A stretch of 64,000 bases of DNA from positions 1-64,000 of the forward strand of contig JANWUS010000050.1 of NCBI GenBank assembly GCA_024958715.1, written 5' to 3'. The DNA is from Cyanobium sp. FGCU52. Its GTDB lineage: Bacteria > Cyanobacteriota > Cyanobacteriia > PCC-6307 > Cyanobiaceae. A program made the translations under genes and the position numbers. A model generated the notes under the pieces. That model did no database searches. It saw only the letters and a list, made by a program, of their open reading frames with translations, and was not told the DNA's origin. Below, in pieces: positions 1 through 9,554 of the stretch. Each line of letters begins with the position of its first letter. Positions within the stretch are counted from its first letter, which is position 1.

Positions 1-48
1 TCCGCCTTGGGCGCGCCGGAAAAGCCCGCAAACGTAATTCAGCAAGCC

Positions 49-1044
49 CTAATTAAAGATATTCAGCAGGGTTGGCTGAGAAAGCCCCCACTGCAGCAGG
101 TAGTTTGCTGTCGTCCAACCCTTGGTCAAATGTTTGGAAGTGCATTCTCCTCTGTAGAGCGTGCATCCGTTCCAGATCGTATAGTCGCGAAAGGTATGAA
201 ATGCATTAACAAAAAAGGAGGGAGGGTTCTCCCATGCTGCCGGCAGCAACAGCGCTGCCACCAGAAACGTCAACAGCGCGTATAAGGCGCTGCTGTAAGC
301 CAGCAGGAGCAGCCTGCGTCTGTTGCGCATGCCCAGGCCTGGCGGAGAATACTTGGTGTCGACCGGAATGCTGAAGTAGATTGCAAATACAAAGGTGGTT
401 AAGGCTACGGGAAGCAGAGTTAGGCGAAGGGAAGCAAAACTTGCAGTGATAACTGATGCGATAATCGTGCCGTAAGTCAGGCGCCTGACGCTGAAGCGGC
501 TCAGGTAGCGATGGCACCACAACAGTGTACAGGTGAAAAGGGTGTAGAAGAATGCAATTGGTACATCCTTGATATTCATTAGTGAGTAGCCAAAAAAGGC
601 TGGCGAACCCAGCAGCATCGCGGAGGCCAGCCATCGGTTGCGGAACTGGCAAATGCGGGAAGTCCACCAGAGGAGGCAGGCTGTTCCAATTGCGCAGGCA
701 ACCGAGAAGATATGGGTTAAGCGATAGTAGTCACGGATGGGAAGGCCAAGCTTAAAAGACACCAGATAGGGAAAGATCGTGTTGACAATGCCGTAGTAGC
801 TTGCCGGCACTCCGGACGTGTCCGCTCCCTTGAGAAATCCAATTCCGCGAGCCAGATGATACTGGACGTTGTACCACTCCGCGCGTTCGTCAACGGTGAT
901 GCCACCGTGATACTCGTGGAGGAGGTGGCTGGAGAGAAGGAGAAGCAGAAACGCAGCCAGAAGGATGACCGTGATAACGGCAGGCTTGCCTGCTTTCTGC
1001 ATGCTGATGGCTTTCCCGTTGCTCTTGTCTACGCCGATCATCAT
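49..1044 (-). CDS. Membrane glycosyltransferase (GT-C/GT39-like), C-terminally truncated
   Basis: A polytopic membrane protein of 331 residues with a first transmembrane helix at about residues 22-42, a short extracytoplasmic segment with the acidic pair ITVDER (near residue 50) and several later hydrophobic helices. The motif FFGYSLMNIKDVPIAFFY (residues about 150-167) and the later YRGE resemble GT-C (protein mannosyl/arabinosyl transferase type) proteins, which use polyprenyl-phosphate sugars. Those are usually 500-600 residues, so this one seems to lack its last third: the reading frame stops at 49 just after a segment that still resembles the family. Codon use is much less GC-rich than in the genes after 1280, which suggests transfer. 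Two adjacent ATG codons (1044, 1041) could start it. Function is inferred from fold only. Confidence 0.65.
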   Translation of the reverse strand: MMIGVDKSNGKAISMQKAGKPAVITVILLAAFLLLLLSSHLLHEYHGGITVDERAEWYNVQYHLARGIGFLKGADTSGVPASYYGIVNTIFPYLVSFKLGLPIRDYYRLTHIFSVACAIGTACLLWWTSRICQFRNRWLASAMLLGSPAFFGYSLMNIKDVPIAFFYTLFTCTLLWCHRYLSRFSVRRLTYGTIIASVITASFASLRLTLLPVALTTFVFAIYFSIPVDTKYSPPGLGMRNRRRLLLLAYSSALYALLTFLVAALLLPAAWENPPSFFVNAFHTFRDYTIWNGCTLYRGECTSKHLTKGWTTANYLLQWGLSQPTLLNIFN

Positions 1045-1281
1045 GGTCGAGCCATCACTTGCTTCATCCTAATTGGCTGCCCAATCACGGGCTGGTCTCC
1101 GACCATGGACGCCCCTCCCCCACCCGTCCAACGGCGTCGAGACCACAAACCGTGAGCGATTCGCAAGCCGAAGGTCGGGCTCCTGCCGAGAAGCGAGCAC
1201 TCCGCCGAGCCTGAGGGAACGCAAGGGCCGAGGTTGATCAGCGGGGCACGCGCCGTTCCGGCTGCCGTAGGGGAATCCATC

Positions 1282-1680
1282 TCAATCCACAAACACATAC
1301 TCGATACGGATGCCGGGGGCGCTCCATTGGTGGCGGTAGCCGCCCTCGTACCAAGTGCCGGTGTAGCTGCCGCGCAAGCGGGCTCCGTTGCCGTTCGCGC
1401 CCGTGATCAGCGCCGGGCAGGCGCTCACGGGGTGGCTGTTGGTGCAGCGGCGCTCGTTCTTCTCCAGCCGCCAGGCGCTGTGGTCGGCGAACATCACCGT
1501 GACCACGGTGCGCTCCGGGCCGGTGTCCCCCGGGGTGACGGCACAGGCCGCCGCGACGCCGTTGCGCAGGCAGTTCGGCGACAGCTGGGCCTGCAGCGGC
1601 GCTTCACCCAGGCCCAGCCCCAGGGCGACTCCAGCGGCCCCGGTCAGAAGGTGAACGGCAACCCTGCGCAGCGGCGACAT
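1282..1680 (-). CDS. Small secreted protein of unknown function
   Basis: 132 residues starting at an ATG with a GGAG ribosome-binding site 8 bases upstream. The first 32 residues form a signal peptide: arginines, a hydrophobic stretch and a cleavage-like PLQAQ. The mature part contains four cysteines (CLRNG, CAVT, RRCTN, CPAL), so disulfides in the periplasm are possible. No catalytic motif is recognised. The preceding gene on the same strand ends 14 bases before this start, so the two are probably co-transcribed. The much longer open frame that runs through the opposite glycosyltransferase gene in this frame is not coding. Confidence 0.7.
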   Translation of the reverse strand: MSPLRRVAVHLLTGAAGVALGLGLGEAPLQAQLSPNCLRNGVAAACAVTPGDTGPERTVVTVMFADHSAWRLEKNERRCTNSHPVSACPALITGANGNGARLRGSYTGTWYEGGYRHQWSAPGIRIEYVFVD

Positions 1681-1694
1681 GTGGTGCTCCGGGC

Positions 1695-1937
1695 TCAGGA
1701 GTGGAACAGCAGCACCAGGCCCGCCTTCACCTGGTGAAACTCCCGCTCCTCCCGGCTGAGGTCGAGGCCCACCTGCAGCCCCTCCTCCAGGGCCATGTCG
1801 AACGGCGGCGCCGGCGGGGCAGGCCCTTGCGACCAGAGGGCGGCAATGCCCACCGGCGTGGCATGCCAGCGGAACCGCGGCGTGGTGCCGATCGCAGGCT
1901 CCAGCAGGGCATCTTCGAGAAGCTCGCGGATCGCCAT
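1695..1937 (-). CDS. Small conserved-looking hypothetical protein (80 aa)
   Basis: An 80-residue frame with protein-like composition (MAIRELLEDALLEPAIG at the start, an acidic region DLSREEREFHQVKAG near the end) and no signal peptide or membrane helix. It lies just upstream of the small secreted protein gene on the same strand, which favours a real two-gene unit. No strong Shine-Dalgarno sequence is visible and a frame of similar length is open on the other strand, so it could be spurious. No function is proposed. Confidence 0.45.
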   Translation of the reverse strand: MAIRELLEDALLEPAIGTTPRFRWHATPVGIAALWSQGPAPPAPPFDMALEEGLQVGLDLSREEREFHQVKAGLVLLFHS

Positions 1938-2046
1938 CGGGTTCCGGCTCTCGCCACCCAGCCACTCGGACCAGCTTCTTCAGGGTGCTCCGCTGGAGCA
2001 ATCGGCCGTGAGTTTTCGTGATACTGCCCCCGCCTACGGTGCCCCC

Positions 2047-3252
2047 ATGGCAGCTCTCCCGGGCCCGATCGCGCTGGTGCACGAGTGGTTCACGCCGCGC
2101 TCGGTGGGTGGATCGGAACTGGTGGTCGAGGCGATCGATGGCGCCCTGCAGGGGCGGGGCCTTCCCCCCGACCTGTACGCCCTGGTGGATGGCCAGAGCC
2201 GCCTTCCGGGCAGCTGGCTCACGGGGCGCCGGGTGCACACCTCCTTCATCCAGCGGCTGCCCTTCGGCGTCAGCCATGTGCAGCAGTACCTGCCGCTGCT
2301 GCCGCTGGCGATCGAGCAGCTGGATCTCGCGGAGCACCCGCTGGTGATCAGCAGCAGCCACCTGGTGGCCAAGGGGGTGCTCACCGGTCCCGACCAGCTG
2401 CACGTGAGCTACGTGCACACCCCCGTGCGTTACGCCTGGGATCAGATGCATCCCTACCTGGCCCGCTCCGCCATCGCCCGCCATCCCCTGCTCGGCCCCC
2501 TGGTGCGCTGGCAGCTGCACCAGCTGCGCCAGTGGGATGTGGCCAGCAGCCTGCGGGTGGATGCGCTGCTGGCCAACTCCCGCTTCACCGCCCGCCGCAT
2601 CCAGCGCTGCTGGCGCCGCCGCGCCCAGGTGCTCCATCCCCCCGTGGCGGTGGATCGCTTCCGCTGGGACCGCCCCCGCGACGACGTTTATGTGAGCCTC
2701 TGCCGGCTGGTGCCCAACAAGCGGGTGGATCTGGTGGTGGAAGCCTTCCGCCGCACCGGTCTGCCCCTGGTGGTGATCGGCGCCGGGCCCGAGCGGCGCC
2801 GGCTGGAGGCGATGGCCGGGCCGCGGACCCGCTTCCTCGGCCGCTGCGACGACGGCGAGGCGGCCGCCTGGCTGGAGCGTTGCCGCGCCTATGTCTATGC
2901 CGGTCTGGAGGACTTCGGCATCGCGCCGGTGGAGGCGATGGCCGCCGGTGCTCCCGTGATCGGCTTCGGCGCTGGCGGGCTGCTGGATTCCGTGCGCTGC
3001 ATCAGCTCCGGCGACAGCCATCCCACGGGCCTGCTGTTCCCGCGGCAGACCGCCACCAGCCTGGCGGAGGCCCTGGAGCATTTCGAGAGCGCTCAGCTCT
3101 GGCGCCGCTTGCCGGCGGAGGGCCAGCGCCGCTGGGCGGAGCATTTCGCTCCCGCGCGGTTCGAGCAGCGGTTGCTGGTTCTGCTGGAGCGGTTCTGGCG
3201 GGCCCATCAGCAGCGTCTGGCGCGCGACGCCCGACCTGTGCCTCTGGCCTGA
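2047..3252 (+). CDS. Glycosyltransferase family 4
   Basis: A 401-residue cytoplasmic GT-B glycosyltransferase. The N-terminal domain begins with IALVHEWFTPRSVGGSE, the acceptor-side glycine loop of GT4 enzymes. The C-terminal domain has VSLCRLVPNKRVDLVVEAF and the E-x7-E donor-binding region GLEDFGIAPVEAMAAG (about residues 287-302). The start was placed at the ATG at 2047 because the family begins directly with the IALVHEW strand; an upstream in-frame extension is not family-like. The next gene encodes the sugar-phosphate transferase that initiates polyprenyl-linked glycans, so a role in exopolysaccharide or O-antigen assembly is likely. The sugar donor cannot be told. Confidence 0.88.
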   Translation: MAALPGPIALVHEWFTPRSVGGSELVVEAIDGALQGRGLPPDLYALVDGQSRLPGSWLTGRRVHTSFIQRLPFGVSHVQQYLPLLPLAIEQLDLAEHPLVISSSHLVAKGVLTGPDQLHVSYVHTPVRYAWDQMHPYLARSAIARHPLLGPLVRWQLHQLRQWDVASSLRVDALLANSRFTARRIQRCWRRRAQVLHPPVAVDRFRWDRPRDDVYVSLCRLVPNKRVDLVVEAFRRTGLPLVVIGAGPERRRLEAMAGPRTRFLGRCDDGEAAAWLERCRAYVYAGLEDFGIAPVEAMAAGAPVIGFGAGGLLDSVRCISSGDSHPTGLLFPRQTATSLAEALEHFESAQLWRRLPAEGQRRWAEHFAPARFEQRLLVLLERFWRAHQQRLARDARPVPLA

Positions 3253-3317
3253 GTGACCCTCGCGACTGGGTTTCGCGCTGGACACATCTTTAGATTCGTC
3301 AACCGTAAGGGCTCTCG

Positions 3318-4034
3318 ATGGTCTCCACCGCAGCTACCGCTTCCGGTCGTCCGCCGCTGCTGAGCGTTTCGCCGCAGCTCCTCTCCGCCGACCAGCTGAT
3401 CGAGCTGCAGTCGCGCCGTTCGCGGGTGATCAAGCGCAGTGGCGACATCGTGTTCTCGCTGGCGGTGCTCACCCTGGGCTCGCCGGTGTTGCTGCTGCTC
3501 GGGCTGCTGGTGAAGCTCACCTCCCGGGGCCCCGTGTTCTACGTGCAGCAGCGGGTGGGACGGGGGTATCGCAGCTTCGGCTGCATCAAGTTCCGCACCA
3601 TGCGGCGCGATGCCGACAAGGTGCTCTCGGCGGTGCTCGCCCAGTCCCCCGATCTGGAGGAGGAGTTCCGCAACGATTTCAAGCTGCGCAACGATCCCCG
3701 CATCACCCGCCTGGGCAAGTTTTTGCGGCGATCGAGCCTCGATGAGCTGCCCCAGTTCCTGAACGTGCTGCGCGGAGAGATGAGCGTGGTGGGTCCCCGG
3801 CCGATCGTGCGCAAGGAACTGCCGCGCTACGGCGACCGCATGGACGAGGTGCTCGCGGTACGTCCCGGCCTCACCGGCCTGTGGCAGGTGTCGGGCCGCA
3901 ACAACCTCAGCTACGAGAAACGGGTCAAGCTTGACGTGCGCTACGCCCGTCACCGCAGCCTGCGGATGGATCTCAAGATCATCGCCCGCACCTTCCTGGT
4001 GATCCTCGATCCCCGCGACCGCGGCGCCTACTGA
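3318..4034 (+). CDS. Polyprenyl-phosphate sugar-1-phosphate transferase (bacterial sugar transferase)
   Basis: 238 residues of the bacterial sugar transferase family (WbaP/WcaJ catalytic domain), which moves a sugar-1-phosphate from a nucleotide sugar to undecaprenyl phosphate to start a surface polysaccharide repeat. Diagnostic pieces are the membrane hairpin at about residues 45-70, YVQQRVGRGYRSFGCIKFRTM, the stretch DELPQFLNVLRGEMSVVGPRP and GLTGLWQVSGRNNLSY. It is the short form with the catalytic domain only, without the extra N-terminal helices of full-length WbaP. It follows the GT4 gene on the same strand; its end overlaps the end of cbiB on the other strand by 7 bases. Confidence 0.93.
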   Translation: MVSTAATASGRPPLLSVSPQLLSADQLIELQSRRSRVIKRSGDIVFSLAVLTLGSPVLLLLGLLVKLTSRGPVFYVQQRVGRGYRSFGCIKFRTMRRDADKVLSAVLAQSPDLEEEFRNDFKLRNDPRITRLGKFLRRSSLDELPQFLNVLRGEMSVVGPRPIVRKELPRYGDRMDEVLAVRPGLTGLWQVSGRNNLSYEKRVKLDVRYARHRSLRMDLKIIARTFLVILDPRDRGAY

Positions 4035-5107
4035 GCCGTTCCAGGGGCTCCGGCCGTGCTGAAGGCACTGACGGCGCCCACCAGCACCGTTCCCGCCAGC
4101 AGCCACAGCAGCTCCAGTCGGCGGCTGAGGGCCAGGATTCTGCCCACCGCAGCCCGATCCGGCGGTGCCGCCGCCGCCGCCAGCATCGGCTTCCGGCGCC
4201 ATCCGCCGGCATAGCGGTTGAGGCCCCCCAGCCGCACTCCGGCCGCATGGGCGAAGGCGGCCTGGGACACGCCGGCGTTGGGGGAGGGATCGGCGGCACC
4301 CTCCGCCAGGGCGGCGCGCCAAAGCGCGGCGGTGGCCCCCGGCCGTCCCGCCGCCAGCGGCAGGCTCAGGGCCACCAGGCGCGCAGGCAGCCATACCAGC
4401 AGGTCGTCGAGGCGGGCGCCGGCCGTGCCGAGCCAGCGCAGCCGCCCGTGGCGGTAGCCCAGCATCGAATCGAGCGTGCTGGCGGCCTTGAACGCCCACG
4501 CCAGGGCCAGGGGGCCCGGCGAGGCGGTGCCTTCGGGAGCGGCGACCATCAGCACGGCCCCGGCCAGCATCCAGAACAGGGGGGCGAACAGGCCGTCCAC
4601 CGCGTTCTCGGCGGCGGTTTCGGCTGCCGCCCGCAGCAGTTCCCCCTCCGGCAGCCCGTCCACCTCCCGGCCGACGATCCAGCGCAGCCGTTCGCGGGCG
4701 GGCTCCAGGGGATCGGCCTCCTCCATGACGACGGCTGGGGCGGCGGCATCGGTGGCGTTGGGAAGGGCCGCCAGCACCGCGTCCACGGCCTGCTCCAGGC
4801 TGCGGCCCGCCAGGGCGCTGGCCAGTCCCACCAGCAGCAGCGGCAGCCCCACGGGAGGAAGGCTCTCTGCCAGCCGCTCCACCACCCAGCCTGATGCCGC
4901 GCTGCCTCCCACCACCACCAGGGTGATTCCCATCCCGGCCAGACGCAGCCGCCCCGGACGGTCGCCCGCCCAGGCTTCGGCGGGACTCCGCAGCACCCCG
5001 ATCACCGCCCCCATGGCCTGCACAGGGTGGAACCAGGCCCGGGGATCGCCCACCAGCCGGTCGAGGGCGGCCGCCGCCGGCACCAGCAGCATCGCCGCCA
5101 GGGTCAT
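4028..5107 (-). CDS. cbiB: Adenosylcobinamide-phosphate synthase CbiB/CobD
   Basis: 359 residues of an inner-membrane enzyme that attaches the aminopropanol (phosphate) arm to adenosylcobyrate in cobalamin (in picocyanobacteria, pseudocobalamin) synthesis. Family signs are DRLVGDPRAWFHPVQAMG near the N-terminus, LEPARERLRWIVGREVDGL, AAAETAAENAVDGLFAPLFW and FKAASTLDSMLGYRHGRLRWLG. The ATG start overlaps the TGA of the upstream MFS-like gene as ATGA, so the two are translationally coupled. Coupling to a transporter-like gene is of unclear meaning. Confidence 0.92.
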   Translation of the reverse strand: MTLAAMLLVPAAAALDRLVGDPRAWFHPVQAMGAVIGVLRSPAEAWAGDRPGRLRLAGMGITLVVVGGSAASGWVVERLAESLPPVGLPLLLVGLASALAGRSLEQAVDAVLAALPNATDAAAPAVVMEEADPLEPARERLRWIVGREVDGLPEGELLRAAAETAAENAVDGLFAPLFWMLAGAVLMVAAPEGTASPGPLALAWAFKAASTLDSMLGYRHGRLRWLGTAGARLDDLLVWLPARLVALSLPLAAGRPGATAALWRAALAEGAADPSPNAGVSQAAFAHAAGVRLGGLNRYAGGWRRKPMLAAAAAPPDRAAVGRILALSRRLELLWLLAGTVLVGAVSAFSTAGAPGTAQ

Positions 5108-6177
5108 GCCGCGGCGTTCCGGCGGTGAGGGAGCAACACGGCGGCCAGCAGGAAGGCGGCCACGATCAGGATCCGGGCGTTGGTCAGGCCCAGGATCTGG
5201 GTGCCGGCCCCCAGGGCCAGGCTGCCCACCAGGCTGCCGATGGCCCTGGAGCGGTCGATCCGGGCCAGCTGAGCGGCCGTATCGCCTGCGTCGTCCGCTT
5301 TCGCCGCATCGCTCAGGGCCGCGACCTGGCGGACATCGCTGCCGGCGGCAAGGGCCCCGAGCGGCACGAACAGGGCCGTCGCTCCCCAGGCGGGCAGCCA
5401 GGTGGTGGCCTGCAGCAGCACCGCCATGCCTCCGTACAGGCCCCAGCCCGGCAGGGGCAGGGGCAGGCTCAGGATCCGGCCCAGGCCATAGGCCGCCAGC
5501 ACCAGGCCGAAATCCACGCAACTGCCTCCGCCGATTGCGCGCACCCACAGGGGCAGCAGGGCGAACAGGCCGCCGAACAGCAGGCCCTGGAAGCCGCCGC
5601 GGAGATCGATCCCCGCAGCAGCGACCGGGGTGGCGAGCGGGGCGGTGGGGGTGGCGCCCTCCCGCAGCTGGAACCGAGGGGAGGACACCACCAGCAGGAC
5701 GGGCATCAACAACAGCGCCGCCACGGCGAACTGGGGGGCGGTGTTGCGCAGCAGGGGGAACAGCAGGGCGGTGAGCAGGCTGCCGGCCAGCCCCCCCGCA
5801 TCCCCCAGCCGTTGCAGCCAGGGCAGGTTGAGCCGGCGGGGCGCCAGCAGCCAGCGCTGCAGCGGCAGCACGCTGGCGGTGCGGCCCACCCCCACCAGGC
5901 CGCTGGCCAGCAGCGGCCACACCGGTGAGGGGCCCAGCCGCTTGAGGGCCACCGCCAGCAGCACCAGCAGGCCCACCACCTGAAGCACAAGCCCGAAGCG
6001 GGCGCGGGGGCGCAGCGGCAGCAGGGTGGTGGAGACGGACAGGGCCGGCAGCAGGCCGTTGACCAGGGGGGCCTGGGTCAGTCCGCTCAGCAGCCAGCCC
6101 GCCGAAGCCCCGCTGAGGGACTGGGCGGTGCGCTGGCTGAACCAGAGAAAGGAGGGGAGGGCGGCACGGTCGATCAC
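5104..6177 (-). CDS. MFS-like membrane protein
   Basis: 357 residues with about ten hydrophobic helices and the general layout of a major facilitator protein, but no recognisable substrate motif. N-terminal sequence SFLWFSQRTAQSLSGASAG precedes the first helix. It lies directly upstream of cbiB with an ATGA overlap and 14 bases after the end of ilvC in the same direction. It could be a transporter linked to cobamide metabolism by position only; the substrate is unknown. Confidence 0.7.
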   Translation of the reverse strand: MIDRAALPSFLWFSQRTAQSLSGASAGWLLSGLTQAPLVNGLLPALSVSTTLLPLRPRARFGLVLQVVGLLVLLAVALKRLGPSPVWPLLASGLVGVGRTASVLPLQRWLLAPRRLNLPWLQRLGDAGGLAGSLLTALLFPLLRNTAPQFAVAALLLMPVLLVVSSPRFQLREGATPTAPLATPVAAAGIDLRGGFQGLLFGGLFALLPLWVRAIGGGSCVDFGLVLAAYGLGRILSLPLPLPGWGLYGGMAVLLQATTWLPAWGATALFVPLGALAAGSDVRQVAALSDAAKADDAGDTAAQLARIDRSRAIGSLVGSLALGAGTQILGLTNARILIVAAFLLAAVLLPHRRNAAA

Positions 6178-6190
6178 GGCCTCCCCTCGA

Positions 6191-7222
<1,032 letters not shown>

Positions 7223-7295
7223 TTACGAAAGCGCCCCGCCTGGGCAGTCCGGCGGGCCCTGGCTAGCGTCCGGACATCCCTGCCCGTACGCGCCC

Positions 7296-7787
7296 ATGTC
7301 CGGTCCAGCGGCCCTGTTTGAGGCCCACATGCAGGCCGAACTGAATGCCGATCTGGCCTCCACCATGGACACGATGGTGGCGGAGCCCCATCTGCTCAAT
7401 CTCGGCTCCGGCACCGGCGGCGAAGGGCGTGAGGGGGTGGAGACGTTCTATGCCACCAAGCTGATCGGCCAGTTCTTTCCGCCGGATGTGGAGTTCATCC
7501 CGATCTCCCGCACCGTGGACAGGGAGCGGCTGGTGGATGAACTGGTGATCCGCTTCACCCACACCGAAACGATCAGCCACCTGCTGCCGGGGGTGGCCCC
7601 CACCGGCCGCCGGGTGGAGATGGCCTTGGTGGTGATCGTGGGGGTGCGCGACGGCAAGGTGGCCTACGAGCACATCTACTGGGATCAGGCCGGACTGCTG
7701 GCGCAGCTGGGCCTGCTCGAACCCGCCGGCCTGCCGGTGGATCCGCACGCAGCCGGCCGGCTGCTGGCGTTCACCGGCAAGGGTTGA
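7296..7787 (+). CDS. NTF2-fold (SnoaL-like) protein
   Basis: 163 residues with the cone-shaped NTF2-like fold pattern: an N-terminal helix pair (AALFEAHMQAELNADLAST), a His/Asn-containing strand (EPHLLNLGSGTGG) and a final curved sheet (EMALVVIVGVRDGKVAYEHIYWDQAGLLAQLG). The closing phrase YEHIYWDQ..LL is typical of SnoaL-like polyketide-cyclase-related proteins in bacterial genomes. The reaction, if any, is unknown. It is convergent with another NTF2-fold gene whose end lies 18 bases away. Confidence 0.75.
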   Translation: MSGPAALFEAHMQAELNADLASTMDTMVAEPHLLNLGSGTGGEGREGVETFYATKLIGQFFPPDVEFIPISRTVDRERLVDELVIRFTHTETISHLLPGVAPTGRRVEMALVVIVGVRDGKVAYEHIYWDQAGLLAQLGLLEPAGLPVDPHAAGRLLAFTGKG

Positions 7788-7805
7788 GGGCCGCAGGGCC
7801 GCTGC

Positions 7806-8192
7806 TCAGAAGCGATCGGTGTGGTGATGCACCACCCGCCAGTGGCCCTGCTCCTTGCGAAAGACGGTGGTGGAGCGGATGTCCAGCTTCAGCGGTTCAC
7901 CGTCCCGGGTCATGCCGCTGGTGCGTTCGGTGCACACGAGCAGGCCCATCTCAGCCGTTTCCACGGTGCGGCGGTCATCGGCCACCAGGCTTCCGGAAAA
8001 CCCCATGGCGGCTTCCCGGGCGAACTGTTCCATCACCGCCTGACGTCCGATGCAGCGGGCACCGGTGGGACCCAGGAGGCTGATGTCGTCCGCGTCGGAC
8101 CAGATCGCTTCATAAGCGGTGGCATCGCCAGCAAGCAGCCGATTGCCGGCTTCGTAGAACGCGTCGGCGGCGTCCTGCAGCGTGGAGGTCAT
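7806..8192 (-). CDS. NTF2-fold / SnoaL-like domain protein
   Basis: 128 residues. The sequence ADAFYEAGNRLLAGDATAYEAIWSDADD followed by ISLLGPTG and ending in TTVFRKEQGHWRVVHHHTDRF matches the small SnoaL-3/DUF4440-like family, which often has a pocket closed by the terminal His-rich strand. It precedes clpP in reverse (4 bases from the end of clpP), so it may be co-transcribed downstream... in fact it is the last gene of the clpR-clpP direction. Role unknown. Confidence 0.78.
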   Translation of the reverse strand: MTSTLQDAADAFYEAGNRLLAGDATAYEAIWSDADDISLLGPTGARCIGRQAVMEQFAREAAMGFSGSLVADDRRTVETAEMGLLVCTERTSGMTRDGEPLKLDIRSTTVFRKEQGHWRVVHHHTDRF

Positions 8193-8196
8193 CGGC

Positions 8197-8799
8197 TCAG
8201 GCCTCGCTGGGGTGGGCGATCACCCTGTCGATCAGGCCGTAGTCCTTGGCATCGGCGGCGCTGAGGAAGTAGTCGCGGTCGGTGTCCTTGGTGATCTTCT
8301 CCAGGCTCTGGCCGGTCATGTCGGCCATCGACTGGTTGAGCATGTCCTTGATGCGCAGGATCTCGCGGGCCTCGATCTCGATGTCGCTGGCCTGCCGCTG
8401 GCTGGTGCCGCCCAGGGGCTGGTGGATCATGATCCGGCTGTGGGGCAGGGCCAGGCGCTTGCCCTTGGTGCCGGCCGCCAGCAGGAAGGCCCCCATCGAG
8501 GCCGCCAGGCCCACGCAGATCGTCACCACGTCGGACTTGACGTACTGCATGGTGTCGTAGATCGCCAGGCCGGCCGTCACCGAGCCGCCGGGCGAGTTGA
8601 TGTACAGCAGGATCGGCTTGGAGTTGTCCTCGGAGTCGAGGTAGAGCATCTGGGCCACCAGCCGGTTGGCCACCGCGTCGTTGACCTCCTGGCCGAGGAA
8701 GAGGATCCGCTCGACGCCCAGGCGGGTGTAGATGTCGACCCAGCGCTCGTACTGGCTGCCGGGGAGGCGGTAGGGAACGCTGGGGGTGCCGATGGGCAT
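8197..8799 (-). CDS. clpP: ATP-dependent Clp protease proteolytic subunit
   Basis: 200 residues of the serine peptidase that forms heptameric rings with Clp ATPases. The catalytic serine lies in GLAASMGAF (Ser101), the histidine in MIHQPLG (His126), and the aspartate in the DTDRD segment near residue 174. It lies 40 bases downstream of clpR on the same strand, the arrangement of the cyanobacterial clpR-clpP3 operon, whose products form a mixed ring. The ClpP3 assignment is by context. Confidence 0.96.
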   Translation of the reverse strand: MPIGTPSVPYRLPGSQYERWVDIYTRLGVERILFLGQEVNDAVANRLVAQMLYLDSEDNSKPILLYINSPGGSVTAGLAIYDTMQYVKSDVVTICVGLAASMGAFLLAAGTKGKRLALPHSRIMIHQPLGGTSQRQASDIEIEAREILRIKDMLNQSMADMTGQSLEKITKDTDRDYFLSAADAKDYGLIDRVIAHPSEA

Positions 8800-8839
8800 G
8801 GGTCGAGGGGAGGAAGCGGAAGGGGTGTGAGGGGGCCGG

Positions 8840-9523
8840 TCAGCCCAGGCCGGCGGCCGTGGGCAGGGCGGTGGGCAGTTGCTTCTGGCTGGTGAGCACG
8901 CGGTCGATCAGGCCGTACTCCTTGGCTTCCTCGGCCGTCATGTAGGTCATGCGGTCGGAGTCGCGGGAGAGCTGCTCGATGCTGCGGCCGGTGTTCTCCG
9001 ACAGCATTTCCAGCATCGTGTGCTTGTTGTGCAGCACCTCCTTGGCCCGGATCTGGATGTCGCTGGCCTGGCCACGGGCACCGGAGCGGGGCTGGTGCAG
9101 CACGATCGAGGCATGGGGCAGGGCCGCACGCTGGCCCTTGGTGCCTGCCGAGAGGATCATGGCGGCGGTGCCCATCGCCTGGCCGATGCAGATGGTGTGC
9201 ACCGGTGGCTTCACGTAGCGCAGGGTGTCGCAGATGGCGAAGGCTTCTGTTTCGAAGCCGATCGCATCGCCGGTGTACCAGCTGGTGCCGGTGGAGTTGA
9301 TGTAGAAGAAGATCGGCTTCTCCGGGTTGTCGAACTCCAGATACAGGAGCTGGGCAATGATCAGCTCCGTCACGTCGACGCCGACCTGACGCTTGAGGTC
9401 GTCGTCGGAGAAGAGGGGCAGACCCAGGTACACGATCCGCTCCTTCAGGAGCAGCGACTCCAGGTCGGGGGGCGGCGTGCGCAGCACGGCGGAATCGCCG
9501 TAGTAGGGGGCCGACGCCGTCAT
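8840..9523 (-). CDS. clpR: ClpR, catalytically inactive ClpP paralogue
   Basis: 227 residues, ClpP fold, but the active-site serine is replaced: the position equivalent to GLAASMG reads GQAMGTAA, with glycine where serine should be. The histidine region IVLHQPRSG remains. This is the hallmark of cyanobacterial and plastid ClpR. It also carries the ClpR-type insertion [19 protein letters not shown]. It is the promoter-proximal gene of clpR-clpP and presumably forms the mixed ring with the downstream ClpP. Confidence 0.96.
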   Translation of the reverse strand: MTASAPYYGDSAVLRTPPPDLESLLLKERIVYLGLPLFSDDDLKRQVGVDVTELIIAQLLYLEFDNPEKPIFFYINSTGTSWYTGDAIGFETEAFAICDTLRYVKPPVHTICIGQAMGTAAMILSAGTKGQRAALPHASIVLHQPRSGARGQASDIQIRAKEVLHNKHTMLEMLSENTGRSIEQLSRDSDRMTYMTAEEAKEYGLIDRVLTSQKQLPTALPTAAGLG

Positions 9524-9554
9524 CCGCAGCTTCCAGGGGGCATGACCTGGGAGC

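Noticed and set aside
1282-3285. 667-residue minus-strand frame
   Set aside because: Only its last 132 codons look like a protein; the rest is antisense to a clear GT4 gene and has low-complexity Gln/His/Gly-rich composition typical of shadow frames in GC-rich DNA.
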